Shown here: one piece after another, positions 1 through 6,137 of the stretch
Layout of the letters: every line of letters starts with the position of its first letter
Position numbering within the stretch: position 1 is the first letter of the stretch
Assembly: GCA_005503085.1 (NCBI GenBank)
Contig: SCOI01000023.1
Coordinates: 35,829-99,828, forward strand
Direction of reading: 5' to 3'
DNA length: 64,000 bases
From: Burkholderiales bacterium C2
GTDB lineage: Bacteria; Pseudomonadota; Gammaproteobacteria; Burkholderiales; Burkholderiaceae_C
Translations under genes and position numbers: made by a program
Notes under the pieces: model-generated
Databases searched by the model: none
Told to the model about the DNA's origin: nothing
What the model saw: only the letters and a program-made list of their open reading frames with translations

Positions 1-138
1 GCGGGCCGTGGCCTCGGCCAGGTTCATGCCGCGCTCGATCTGCTGCGCGCTCAGCGGCTTGTCCTCGCAGGGGCGGCCGGCCTGGGCGGCGCCTGCAGCG
101 AGAGCCAGCAGCAGGCAGGCGACGGTCTTGCTGTTCAT
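1..138 (-). CDS. DUF2145-like exported protein, N-terminal part (runs off window)
   Basis: Only the first 46 codons are present; the gene continues past base 1. It begins MNSKTVACLLLALAAG, a typical Sec signal peptide with likely cleavage after AQA near residue 20. Mature sequence GRPCEDKPLSAQQIERGMNLAEATAR resembles the start of DUF2145 proteins, which I recall opening with a Cys-containing segment and a helix rich in ALAE/LAEA. The ATG overlaps the stop of the upstream gene (ATGA), so translation is probably coupled. The family has no assigned function. The call rests on a short segment and on its neighbours, a small membrane protein and a YiaA-like protein. Confidence 0.45.
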   Translation of the reverse strand, partial: MNSKTVACLLLALAAGAAQAGRPCEDKPLSAQQIERGMNLAEATAR

Positions 139-542
139 CTTGTCAGTTGCTCGTTGTGCAGCAGCGCCGTGCCGATGGCGTTGGGTACAAAGGCGATCGC
201 CTCGCCGGCGGCCGACAGCACATAGCCGCTGCCGATCACAGTGATGACGACGGCCGTGCCCAGTACCGCGCTGGCCTGGCCGGCGAAGCGCACGCTGGCG
301 CGGGCGCCGTCCGAGGCGCGCTCCAGCACCCAGACCGAGCCCTGGGCGCTGGCTTCCACCGCCACCACTGTCAGCGCGACGCCGGCCGACAGCAGCATCA
401 CCGGCGCCGCCACCGAGACCGCCACCGGCAGCATCGACAGCGCGCTGGCCTCGGAGGCGGTGGACTGGGCCTGTGCAGCCGGCACTTGCAGCAGCACCAG
501 GCTCAGCAGCAGCGAGGGAACGTAGAGCTTGCTTTTCATCAT
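135..542 (-). CDS. small hypothetical exported/membrane protein
   Basis: A 135-residue protein of unknown function. Residues 1-25 form a signal peptide (ends AAQA). The rest alternates hydrophobic stretches (about 35-62 and 92-125) with a short polar middle, so it is probably held in or against the inner membrane. Two ATG codons open the gene (542 and 539); an AAGGA sequence lies just upstream, inside the end of the preceding gene 6 nt away. Its stop overlaps the next start by 4 nt. The three-gene order YiaA-like, this protein, DUF2145 suggests one operon. I cannot name a function. Confidence 0.6.
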   Translation of the reverse strand: MMKSKLYVPSLLLSLVLLQVPAAQAQSTASEASALSMLPVAVSVAAPVMLLSAGVALTVVAVEASAQGSVWVLERASDGARASVRFAGQASAVLGTAVVITVIGSGYVLSAAGEAIAFVPNAIGTALLHNEQLTR

Positions 543-548
543 GAGTCC

Positions 549-1004
549 TTATTCGGTGACCAGGGTTTCGCGGCGGCCCTGGGCGCGGGCCTGCTGTAGA
601 TCGGCCTCGTGCGCGTCGCGCAGCATCTTGGCCAGCGTGAACACGCTCGAGATCAGGAACAGCCAGCTGACCAGCAAAAAGGCCTTCCAGACCGGCTGTA
701 TCTCCATGCGCCATAGTCCCCAGCCGGTCAGCGCCATCGCGAGCACGAAGCCGCCCCAGACGACCAGCTTCCACATCGGCGTGTCGACCGTCGTGCCTTC
801 GTTGTCGCGCACGAACTTGGCCAGCGCGAAGGCGGTACTGAGACAGAACACATAGCCCATCACCATGAAGGCGCGGTCCAGGTCATCGCCGGGCAGCCAG
901 GCCAGGCCGATCGCGCAGAGGCTGACGGCGATGCCGAAGGAGATCCAGACCTGGTAGGTCCAGGCCTTGCTGTCGCGGTGTATCGAGGTGTGCGGGTGTT
1001 GCAT
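549..1004 (-). CDS. YiaA/YiaB-type inner membrane protein
   Basis: This 151-residue protein carries two copies of the yiaAB two-helix unit: hydrophobic pairs at about residues 20-65 (WISFGIAVSLCAIGL and AFMVMGYVFCLSTAFALAKF) and 80-130 (KLVVWGGFVLAMALTGWGL and AFLLVSWLFLISSVFTLAK). Each pair ends in a short basic/acidic helix (AKFVRDNE, AKMLRDAHEAD), which marks the repeat. Probably an integral inner-membrane protein; the family function is not established. It is the first gene of a short minus-strand operon with the two small exported proteins downstream. Confidence 0.75.
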   Translation of the reverse strand: MQHPHTSIHRDSKAWTYQVWISFGIAVSLCAIGLAWLPGDDLDRAFMVMGYVFCLSTAFALAKFVRDNEGTTVDTPMWKLVVWGGFVLAMALTGWGLWRMEIQPVWKAFLLVSWLFLISSVFTLAKMLRDAHEADLQQARAQGRRETLVTE

Positions 1005-1064
1005 GAAGCGGGCTCCTGTTGAGAAGTGGCGCGATGATGGCCGAGAAGGCGTTTTTCAAGGGTT

Positions 1065-2342
1065 TCATTTGTTGCCGGTAGCGCCTGGCGCTACCGGCGG
1101 TATGAGCCGATGCACGAAATGGCGCCGCGTGTGGAAGACCTCCGCGCGCAAGCCCCAACCCTGCCAGCGCAGCGTCTTCTTCAGCAGCAGGTCGAACAGC
1201 AGCGGGTTGTGCTCGCGCACTTGCTCCAGCAGCGGGCGCTGCGCCTCATCCAGCAGGCCGGCGCGCACCAGGCCGGAGAGCCGGTACAACGGGCCGACGC
1301 CGGGCAGCGGATAGTCCGAGCCATGCAGCAGCCGGCCATGCCAGTCCTGGCGCGCCAGCACCGTGCGCCAGACCTCGGGTCGGCGGTTGAACTGGAACAG
1401 CGCCGAGACATCGCCCAGCAGCAGCGCCTCCCAGGCCGGCTCGTCCATCAGCCGGGCAAACAGCGAGAAGGCCGGCACCAGGCGCGGCCTGGTCATGTCC
1501 AGGTCCAGCGCATCGCCCAGCGAGGCGCAGTGCGCGGCGATCACGCGCACGCCTTGCGCCAGCGGCGCGCGCAGCAGCAGCGGATTGCCCAGGTCCTCGC
1601 GGCCGGCGCCGGGCACGGCTTTCTCCTCGCCGCAATGCACGATCAGCGGCAGCCGGGCGGCGGCCAGGCGGGCGTAGAAGGGCCGCAGCCGCGCATCGCG
1701 CAGATCGATATTCATGCTGCTGGGCAGCCACTTCAGGGCGACGGCGCCGCCGGCGATGGCCGCGTCCAGCCGCGCCAGCGCGTCCTCGCGGTAGGGGTGG
1801 ATGGACGCGACCCAGGCGAAGCGCTGCGGCGTGCGCTCGGCCACCTCGCGGGCATAGCGGTCGGGCACATGGAAGGTGGTCCAGTCGGGCTCGGCCAGCC
1901 CCTGCTCGGTATGGGCTTCGTCGAAGGCATAGAGCAGCCAGCGCGCGCCCTCCGGAAAATCGGCCGTCAGCGCCTGCAGGCGCTGCAGATAGGCCCGGTC
2001 CACGCTGGGCACCTCGGGCGCGACGCAGGCGCCGTCCATGATGACGCGCCGGCGCAGGCTCTCGACCGGATGCCACCACTGATGCATGGCCGGGTGGATG
2101 CGGCAGCCGCTGCCGGCATCGCCATTGCCCAGCAGATGGCAGTGCACATCCCAGAGCTGGGCCGGGTCCAGGTCTTGCCACAGCTGTTGCAGCAGCGGGT
2201 GTCGGCGCAGCGCGGCCGGCAGGCTGCCGCGGCAGGGGTTGCGCAGGTAGGCGGCCTGGGCCGGATCGGCCAGACTGGTGAACAGGCCGGCGATGGCGGC
2301 AGCGCCGCAGCACAGCAGGTGTTGGCGTCGTGTTTGTTGCAT
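1065..2342 (-). CDS. exported amidohydrolase-superfamily metal-dependent hydrolase
   Basis: A 425-residue predicted hydrolase of the amidohydrolase (TIM-barrel) superfamily. The HxH metal-binding pair is visible in WDVHCHLLG near residue 66; further barrel histidines occur in LIVHCGEE, RVIAAHCAS and the C-terminal HGSDYPLP, whose Asp is the usual catalytic/metal residue. The N-terminus (TRRQHLLCCGAAAIAGLFT) looks like a twin-arginine or Sec leader, so it probably acts in the periplasm. Substrate unknown. Odd feature: the last eight codons (VAPGATGNK) are encoded by a perfect 25-nt palindrome, suggesting that a repeat element inserted into or extended the 3' end. Confidence 0.75.
   Translation of the reverse strand: MQQTRRQHLLCCGAAAIAGLFTSLADPAQAAYLRNPCRGSLPAALRRHPLLQQLWQDLDPAQLWDVHCHLLGNGDAGSGCRIHPAMHQWWHPVESLRRRVIMDGACVAPEVPSVDRAYLQRLQALTADFPEGARWLLYAFDEAHTEQGLAEPDWTTFHVPDRYAREVAERTPQRFAWVASIHPYREDALARLDAAIAGGAVALKWLPSSMNIDLRDARLRPFYARLAAARLPLIVHCGEEKAVPGAGREDLGNPLLLRAPLAQGVRVIAAHCASLGDALDLDMTRPRLVPAFSLFARLMDEPAWEALLLGDVSALFQFNRRPEVWRTVLARQDWHGRLLHGSDYPLPGVGPLYRLSGLVRAGLLDEAQRPLLEQVREHNPLLFDLLLKKTLRWQGWGLRAEVFHTRRHFVHRLIPPVAPGATGNK
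1074..1098. repeat. 25-nt perfect palindrome, copy 1 of GGTAGCG repeat
   Basis: Arms GCCGGTAGCGCC (1074-1085) and GGCGCTACCGGC (1087-1098) are perfectly complementary with a 1-nt centre. It lies inside the last codons of the amidohydrolase gene. It shares the core GCCGGTAGCG with a second palindrome at 2411-2433, beyond the other end of the same gene. It could be a REP-type element, a transcription terminator stem (no T-run seen) or a protein-binding site. Confidence 0.6.
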
Positions 2343-2410
2343 GGCCTGATGCTGGCCGGCCGCGTGATGTTTGGCGCCGGATTGCTGCGGCCGTGGCGCG
2401 GCCTGCCGCC

Positions 2411-2433
2411 GCCGGTAGCGTTTTGCGCTACCG
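2411..2433. repeat. GGTAGCG palindrome, copy 2 (possible operator of HTH gene)
   Basis: Arms CGGTAGCG (2413-2420) and CGCTACCG (2426-2433) enclose the loop TTTTG. The leading GCCGGTAGCG matches copy 1 at 1074. It ends 11 nt before the ATG of the HTH regulator at 2445, so autoregulatory operator, REP-like repeat and 5' leader hairpin are all possible. No Shine-Dalgarno is seen between it and the ATG. Confidence 0.55.
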
Positions 2434-2444
2434 TTGCGCCCATC

Positions 2445-3197
2445 ATGTCCAGCACCCAGACCCTCATCGAAGTCATCAAGGCCGAGCTCAAGAGCCAGGG
2501 CCTCAGCTATGCCGATATGGCGCGCGAGCTCGGGCTCTCGGAGTCCAGCGTCAAGCGCATGCTGGCGCCGGGCGGCGAGATGCCGCTGTCACGCGTCGAC
2601 GAGATCTGCCGTGTGCTGAAGACCGACTTCGCCGAGCTGACGCGTGCGCTGGCCGAGCGCCAGCCGCTGCGCATGGAGCTGACCCTGGCACAGGAAAAAG
2701 CCGTGGTGGCCGATCCCAAGCTGCTCTTGATGGCGATCTGCTGCCTGAGCCAGTGGACGGCCGAGCAGATCCTGGCCAGTTACCGGCTCAGCGAGGCCGA
2801 GGTCACCCGCTATCTGGCCGAGCTGGACCGCCTGGGCGTGATCGAGCTGAAGCCGCTGAACCGCTACAAGCTGCGCCTGGCCAAGACCTTCCGCTGGCGC
2901 CCGCACGGGCCGGTGATGAGCTTCTTCCGTGACGAGGTGGCCAGCGACTTTTTCTCGGGCGGCTTCGACGGCGAGGCCGAACTGCTGATGCTGGTCCATG
3001 GCCGCCTGGGCCATGGCATGGCGCGCGAGCTGGTCGAGCGGCTGCAGCGCGTGGCCCAGGACTTCGCCCGCCAGCATCTGCTCGACCAGAAACTGCCCGA
3101 CGCCGAGAAGCGCCAGTACACGCTGGTGATGGGCATGCGCTCCTGGCTGTTCGAGCATTTCAAGCATCTGCAGCGCAATCCGGTGCGGCCGCCATAA
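2445..3197 (+). CDS. XRE-like helix-turn-helix regulator with second winged-HTH region
   Basis: 250 residues. An N-terminal Cro/C1-type HTH spans about residues 8-65 (LSYADMARELGLSESSVKRML), followed by a segment ending in LTRAL. A second winged-helix-like region occupies about 85-140 (TAEQILASYRLSEAEVTRYLAELDRLGVIELK). The C-terminal half is helical without a recognised domain. The ATG at 2445 was chosen because the HTH begins there; upstream reading is only an open antisense frame. The gene starts a plus-strand island between minus-strand genes, and its last codons contain one arm of the inverted repeat that bounds the retron-like RNA. It may be a regulator or partner of that unit, or an unrelated regulator; similar proteins are known without a reverse transcriptase. 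Confidence 0.75.
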   Translation: MSSTQTLIEVIKAELKSQGLSYADMARELGLSESSVKRMLAPGGEMPLSRVDEICRVLKTDFAELTRALAERQPLRMELTLAQEKAVVADPKLLLMAICCLSQWTAEQILASYRLSEAEVTRYLAELDRLGVIELKPLNRYKLRLAKTFRWRPHGPVMSFFRDEVASDFFSGGFDGEAELLMLVHGRLGHGMARELVERLQRVAQDFARQHLLDQKLPDAEKRQYTLVMGMRSWLFEHFKHLQRNPVRPP

Positions 3198-3373
3198 TCC
3201 GCACGCGGCCGCTCCCAAGTTCATCGCGACACACCAAGCCTTGTGCCGGGTTGGCGCGCCAAGGGGCACCCCCTTGGTCCTCTCTCTTGCTTGACCCATC
3301 CGGGGCATGAGCGGCGCGGCGATACTCGCCGGACTGCTCATGCATCACCCGCAGGTTGGGTGGCGGCCGCACC
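3182..3373 (+). ncRNA. candidate retron msr-msd RNA
   Basis: Interval between the HTH gene and the reverse transcriptase with retron architecture. Arms: GGTGCGGCCGCCA (3182-3194, a1-like) and TGGCGGCCGCACC (3361-3373, a2-like), perfectly complementary over 13 nt. After a1 comes a perfect hairpin, CCAAGGGG-CAC-CCCCTTGG (3259-3277, msr-like). Next is one long imperfect hairpin, 3294-3361, built from ACCCA/TGGGT, CGGG/CCCG, GCATGAGC/GCTCATGC and CGGCG/CGCCG around the loop ATACT (msd-like). RT starts 13 nt after a2. Caveats: the arm core GCGGCCGC is self-palindromic and occurs a third time at 3205-3212; no canonical AGC branch site is obvious right after a1 (G3201 is the nearest G). No RNA covariance could be tested. 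Confidence 0.55.
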
Positions 3374-3385
3374 TTTTCTACTTCG

Positions 3386-4702
3386 ATGTCCAAGCTCCGC
3401 AGACTCAGTGCGCTGGCCCTGGCGCGTGCCATGCTGGCCGAACCGGACCGCGCCGCGCCGGCCCTGCGCGCGCGCATGGCACGCTGCCTGGCCGCCGACC
3501 CGGCCTGGCTGGCGCCGCTGTCCGAGCGTTGCGCAGCGCAGATGGCGACGCCGCAGCTGTCGGTGCGACGCCTGGCCGTGCTGATCGCCACCGATCCCGA
3601 CTTCGAGCCGAGCCCGCCGCGCCATTACCTGCTCAGCGTCGCTCAAGAGCAGGCATCACCACCGCCGCCTGCCCTGGCCCACTGCGCGCTGCCGGCCCTG
3701 CCGCACAGCGCGGCGCTGGCCGAGTTCCTGGGCATCAGCGATGCCGGGCTGTGGCGGCTGACCCGGCCCAGCGCCTGGCGGCGCCGCGAGCCCCTGGTCG
3801 AGCAGCATTACCGCTGCCGGCTGCTGGCCAAGCGCAGCGGCGGCTGGCGTTTGCTGGAGGTACCCGAGCCTTATCTGATGGCCCTGCAGCGCCGCGTGCT
3901 GGCCGGCTTGCTGGACCGGCTGCCGCCGCATCCGGCCGCCTGCGGCTTCGCGCCGGGGCGCTCGGTGCTGGAGCATGCGCGCGCCCACGAGGGCCAGGCC
4001 GTGGTGCTGAGTTTCGACCTGCAGGACTTCTTCGCCAGCGTGCGGGCTTCGCGCGTGCAGGCCCTGTTCGCCACGCTGGGCTATCCGGACGAGGTGGCCC
4101 GGCTGCTGAGCGCGCTGTGCTGCAGCGCCACGCCCGAGCCGGTGCTGAGCCGGCTGCGCCAGGAAGGCGGGCTGAGCTGGCTGCAGTGCCAGCGCCTGCG
4201 CGATGCCCATCTGCCGCAGGGCGCGCCGAGCTCGCCCGCGTTGGCCAATCTTTGCGCTTTCGGTCTGGACCGCCGCCTCGCCGGTCTGGCCCGGGCCCTG
4301 GGCGCGCGCTACAGCCGCTATGCCGACGACCTCGTGCTCTCCGGCCCGGCCTCGCTGCAGGCGGCCTGGCTGCGTATCGAGGCCTGGGTCGGCCGCATCG
4401 CCATCGAACAGGGCTTTGCGCTGAACCATCGCAAGACCCGCTGCCAGGCCCAGAGCCGGCGCCAGAGCGTCTGCCACATCGTCGTGAACCAGCGCAGCAA
4501 TCTGGCGCGCACCGAGTTCGACCGCCTGAAGGCCCAGCTGCACGGCTGTGTGCGCCATGGCCCGGCCTCACAGAACCGCGAAGGCCATGCCGACTGGCAG
4601 GCCCATCTGCGCGGCCGCCTGGCCTGGGCGACCCAGCTCAATGCGCAGAAGGCGCAGCGGCTGTGGCGGCTTTATGAGCAGATTGACTGGACGGCGACGT
4701 AG
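3386..4702 (+). CDS. retron-type reverse transcriptase
   Basis: A 438-residue RNA-directed DNA polymerase. Visible RT blocks: YRCRLLAKRSGGWRLLEVP (about 145-165); GFAPGRSVLEHARAH (187-201), the region holding the retron NAxxH motif, here HARAH; FDLQDFFASV (about 210-219, first catalytic Asp); LPQGAPSSPALANL (276-289); YSRYADDLVLSG (YADD 312-315, catalytic Asp pair); LNHRKTR; RQSVCHIVVN (VCH 362-364 where retron RTs have VTG). About 110 N-terminal residues precede the RT fold. The family is retron/retron-like, not group II intron: no maturase or HNH domain follows. ATG 3386 was chosen over an upstream TTG (3356), which lies inside the a2 region. No effector gene is obvious downstream. Active-site residues are intact. 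Confidence 0.88.
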   Translation: MSKLRRLSALALARAMLAEPDRAAPALRARMARCLAADPAWLAPLSERCAAQMATPQLSVRRLAVLIATDPDFEPSPPRHYLLSVAQEQASPPPPALAHCALPALPHSAALAEFLGISDAGLWRLTRPSAWRRREPLVEQHYRCRLLAKRSGGWRLLEVPEPYLMALQRRVLAGLLDRLPPHPAACGFAPGRSVLEHARAHEGQAVVLSFDLQDFFASVRASRVQALFATLGYPDEVARLLSALCCSATPEPVLSRLRQEGGLSWLQCQRLRDAHLPQGAPSSPALANLCAFGLDRRLAGLARALGARYSRYADDLVLSGPASLQAAWLRIEAWVGRIAIEQGFALNHRKTRCQAQSRRQSVCHIVVNQRSNLARTEFDRLKAQLHGCVRHGPASQNREGHADWQAHLRGRLAWATQLNAQKAQRLWRLYEQIDWTAT

Positions 4703-4833
4703 TCGGCCCGCCGATGTTGTGGATCGATCAGTTCCTTTGGGTCAAAAACACTGATGACGTGACAGCCGAATTCTTGGATGTCATTGGCAACCCGCTTGTC
4801 ACTTTCTGCTCGCTGTTTGTCGGTGTGTTTCAT
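4672..4833 (-). pseudogene. possible 5' remnant of a DUF4262-like gene
   Basis: Reading the minus strand from ATG 4833 gives about 53 codons, starting MKHTDKQRAESDKRVAND and continuing IQEFGCHVISVFDPKE. The pattern D-x-x-V-x-x-x-I-x-x-x-G-x-H-V-I resembles the N-terminus of DUF4262 proteins. The conserved YTIGL-type continuation is missing and the frame runs into the 3' end of the reverse transcriptase gene, stopping at 4672. Base composition is clearly less GC-rich than the surroundings. Most simply, the island end truncated an older gene. No Shine-Dalgarno is visible. It could also be chance coding-like sequence. Confidence 0.35.
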
Positions 4834-4853
4834 GCGGGTGAATAGTCGGCTAT

Positions 4854-5147
4854 CTATCGTCGCCCACCGCCATGGCTGGGCCTGCGGTGTTGATGGCGTA
4901 CCACCAGGATCCGGACGCTGCTGCCAAGATCGCGATAGACGAGAACGTACGGAAAGATGCGCAGTGGCAGACTTCGACGCCCATGCCCGACAGGTGTGCC
5001 AAGACCCGGCTGCTTGACGACAAGGTCGGCTGCACGCTCGAACTCATCGAGAAAACGCTCAGCCACGGTGACGCCCGCCTGTCTTAGATAGAAGTCCAGG
5101 GCCTTGGCGACATCCTGCTCGGCCCCGGCATGCAGGGTGTAGCTCAT
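4854..5147 (-). CDS. ParE/RelE-family toxin of type II TA module
   Basis: 97 residues. Begins MSYTLHAGAEQDVAKALDFYLRQAG, typical of ParE/RelE-fold toxins (helix with alternating A/D and Y-x-x-Q/A-G), then RFLDEFERAADLVVKQPGLGTPVG and the strand RIFPYVLVYRD followed by VRILVVRHQHRRP, equivalent to the usual AVAHxRRxP ending. Such toxins inhibit gyrase (ParE) or cleave mRNA (RelE); sequence alone does not decide. Its ATG directly follows the stop of the antitoxin gene (TGAATG), the normal antitoxin-toxin order. Full length. Confidence 0.8.
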   Translation of the reverse strand: MSYTLHAGAEQDVAKALDFYLRQAGVTVAERFLDEFERAADLVVKQPGLGTPVGHGRRSLPLRIFPYVLVYRDLGSSVRILVVRHQHRRPSHGGGRR

Positions 5148-5378
5148 TCAAGACTGCTGAAGCTTGGCCCTCAGTCTTTCGATGGCTTCGGTTGCCGGAA
5201 CTTCAGTAGCGAGACCCGATGCCAGCTCAGCCTCACGACGATCCGCCTCCTGAGCCCAAGCGGCTTCGACTGCGGGGTCAGCATCGAGGCTGGCGATCAA
5301 GCGCTCAAGAAGATGCGAGCGCTCGGCCGGAGGCAGTTTCAAGGCCTCGGCTTCAAGGGTTTCAAGATGGCTGCTCAC
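5148..5378 (-). CDS. addiction-module antitoxin
   Basis: 76 residues from a GTG start at 5378, preceded by GGAG six nt upstream. It matches the addiction-module component family (Unstab_antitox): LKLPPAERSHLLERLIASLD is the family signature, followed by WAQEADRREAELASG and a C-terminal toxin-binding tail. Expected to neutralise the ParE/RelE-like protein encoded immediately downstream and to repress the operon. Longer upstream extensions of this frame overlap the CAAX protease gene antisense and are not credible. Confidence 0.8.
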   Translation of the reverse strand: MSSHLETLEAEALKLPPAERSHLLERLIASLDADPAVEAAWAQEADRREAELASGLATEVPATEAIERLRAKLQQS

Positions 5379-5434
5379 GACGGTCTCCAGGTTGGCAACG
5401 CTGCCGGATGGCTGAGCTTGCCACAAACGGCTTG

Positions 5435-6103
5435 TCACCAGAACTCCCAGCGCCCGCTCATCACCACCCAGACACCCAGCGCGCCATTGGTCACCGAGTG
5501 CGCGATCACGGCGGTCCAGAGCTTGCCGGTGCGTACATAGAGCCAGGCATAGGCCAGGCCGGCGATGATGGCGGCCAGCCAGAGGGTGTGGGCCAGCATG
5601 AAGACAAAGGTCGACAGCACGATGGCCTTGAGTCCGGCGCGGCGTGGGTCGACGGCCTGGAACTGCGGGCTGGCGATCCAGCGCATCAAAAAGCTGCGCC
5701 AGAACAGCTCTTCCATCAGCGGCACGACCAGGGCCGCGCCGATCCAGCGCATCACGACCAGAGGCCAGATCAGCGCTCCGGCGGCGTCCAGCGGCACGAA
5801 GGTGGCGGTCGGCTCGCTCAGCTGCATCCATGGCGCGTCCAGCCGTATCCATAGCGCGAACACGATCAGGCCCACGGCCAGGCTCAGCAGCGTCTCGCGG
5901 GTGTCCGGCAGGTTCTGGCGGGCCAGCTCGCCGTAGTCGCGCCAATACCAGATCAGCAGGCCGCCGACCAGCAGCACGCTGAGGCCGTAGACCCAGCGCA
6001 GATCGAAATTGACGCTCTCGGGCAGCAGACCGCGCAGGGCCAGCAAGGCCATGAAGACGGCGAACGGGACGGTGCGGGCGAGGGTGGCCGGGCTCAGGGT
6101 CAT
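5435..6103 (-). CDS. CAAX-type (CPBP) intramembrane protease, PEP-CTERM-system type
   Basis: 222-residue integral membrane protein with about seven hydrophobic segments. The CPBP/ABI signature is present: EE at 131-132 in PLMEELFWRSFLMRW, His172 in FMLAHTLWLA and His202/Asn206 in VIAHSVTNGAL, the glutamate/histidine set proposed as the metal site. Sequence style (long N-terminal part, PLMEELFWRSFLMRW) matches the CAAX prenyl protease-related proteins that accompany exosortase/PEP-CTERM systems. No exosortase is in the window, but a PEP-CTERM protein is encoded at 53809. Substrate unknown. Confidence 0.75.
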   Translation of the reverse strand: MTLSPATLARTVPFAVFMALLALRGLLPESVNFDLRWVYGLSVLLVGGLLIWYWRDYGELARQNLPDTRETLLSLAVGLIVFALWIRLDAPWMQLSEPTATFVPLDAAGALIWPLVVMRWIGAALVVPLMEELFWRSFLMRWIASPQFQAVDPRRAGLKAIVLSTFVFMLAHTLWLAAIIAGLAYAWLYVRTGKLWTAVIAHSVTNGALGVWVVMSGRWEFW

Positions 6104-6137
6104 GTCTTGCGGGCGCGGAAGGAAATGTGCGCCAAGC

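Noticed and set aside
1110..2444. Upstream extension of the HTH frame to 1110
   Set aside because: Runs antisense through the amidohydrolase gene; the HTH domain begins at the ATG at 2445.
3243..3584. Other-frame ORFs across the retron RNA interval
   Set aside because: Arg/Pro-rich compositional artefacts overlapping the RT gene; the structured RNA explains the interval better.
3386..4702. Group II intron interpretation of the RT
   Set aside because: No maturase (X) or endonuclease domain follows and no domain V/VI-like RNA is seen; NAxxH-like region favours retron-type.
5379..5945. N-terminal extension of the antitoxin frame
   Set aside because: Overlaps the CAAX protease gene in another frame; the GTG at 5378 has a proper ribosome site.
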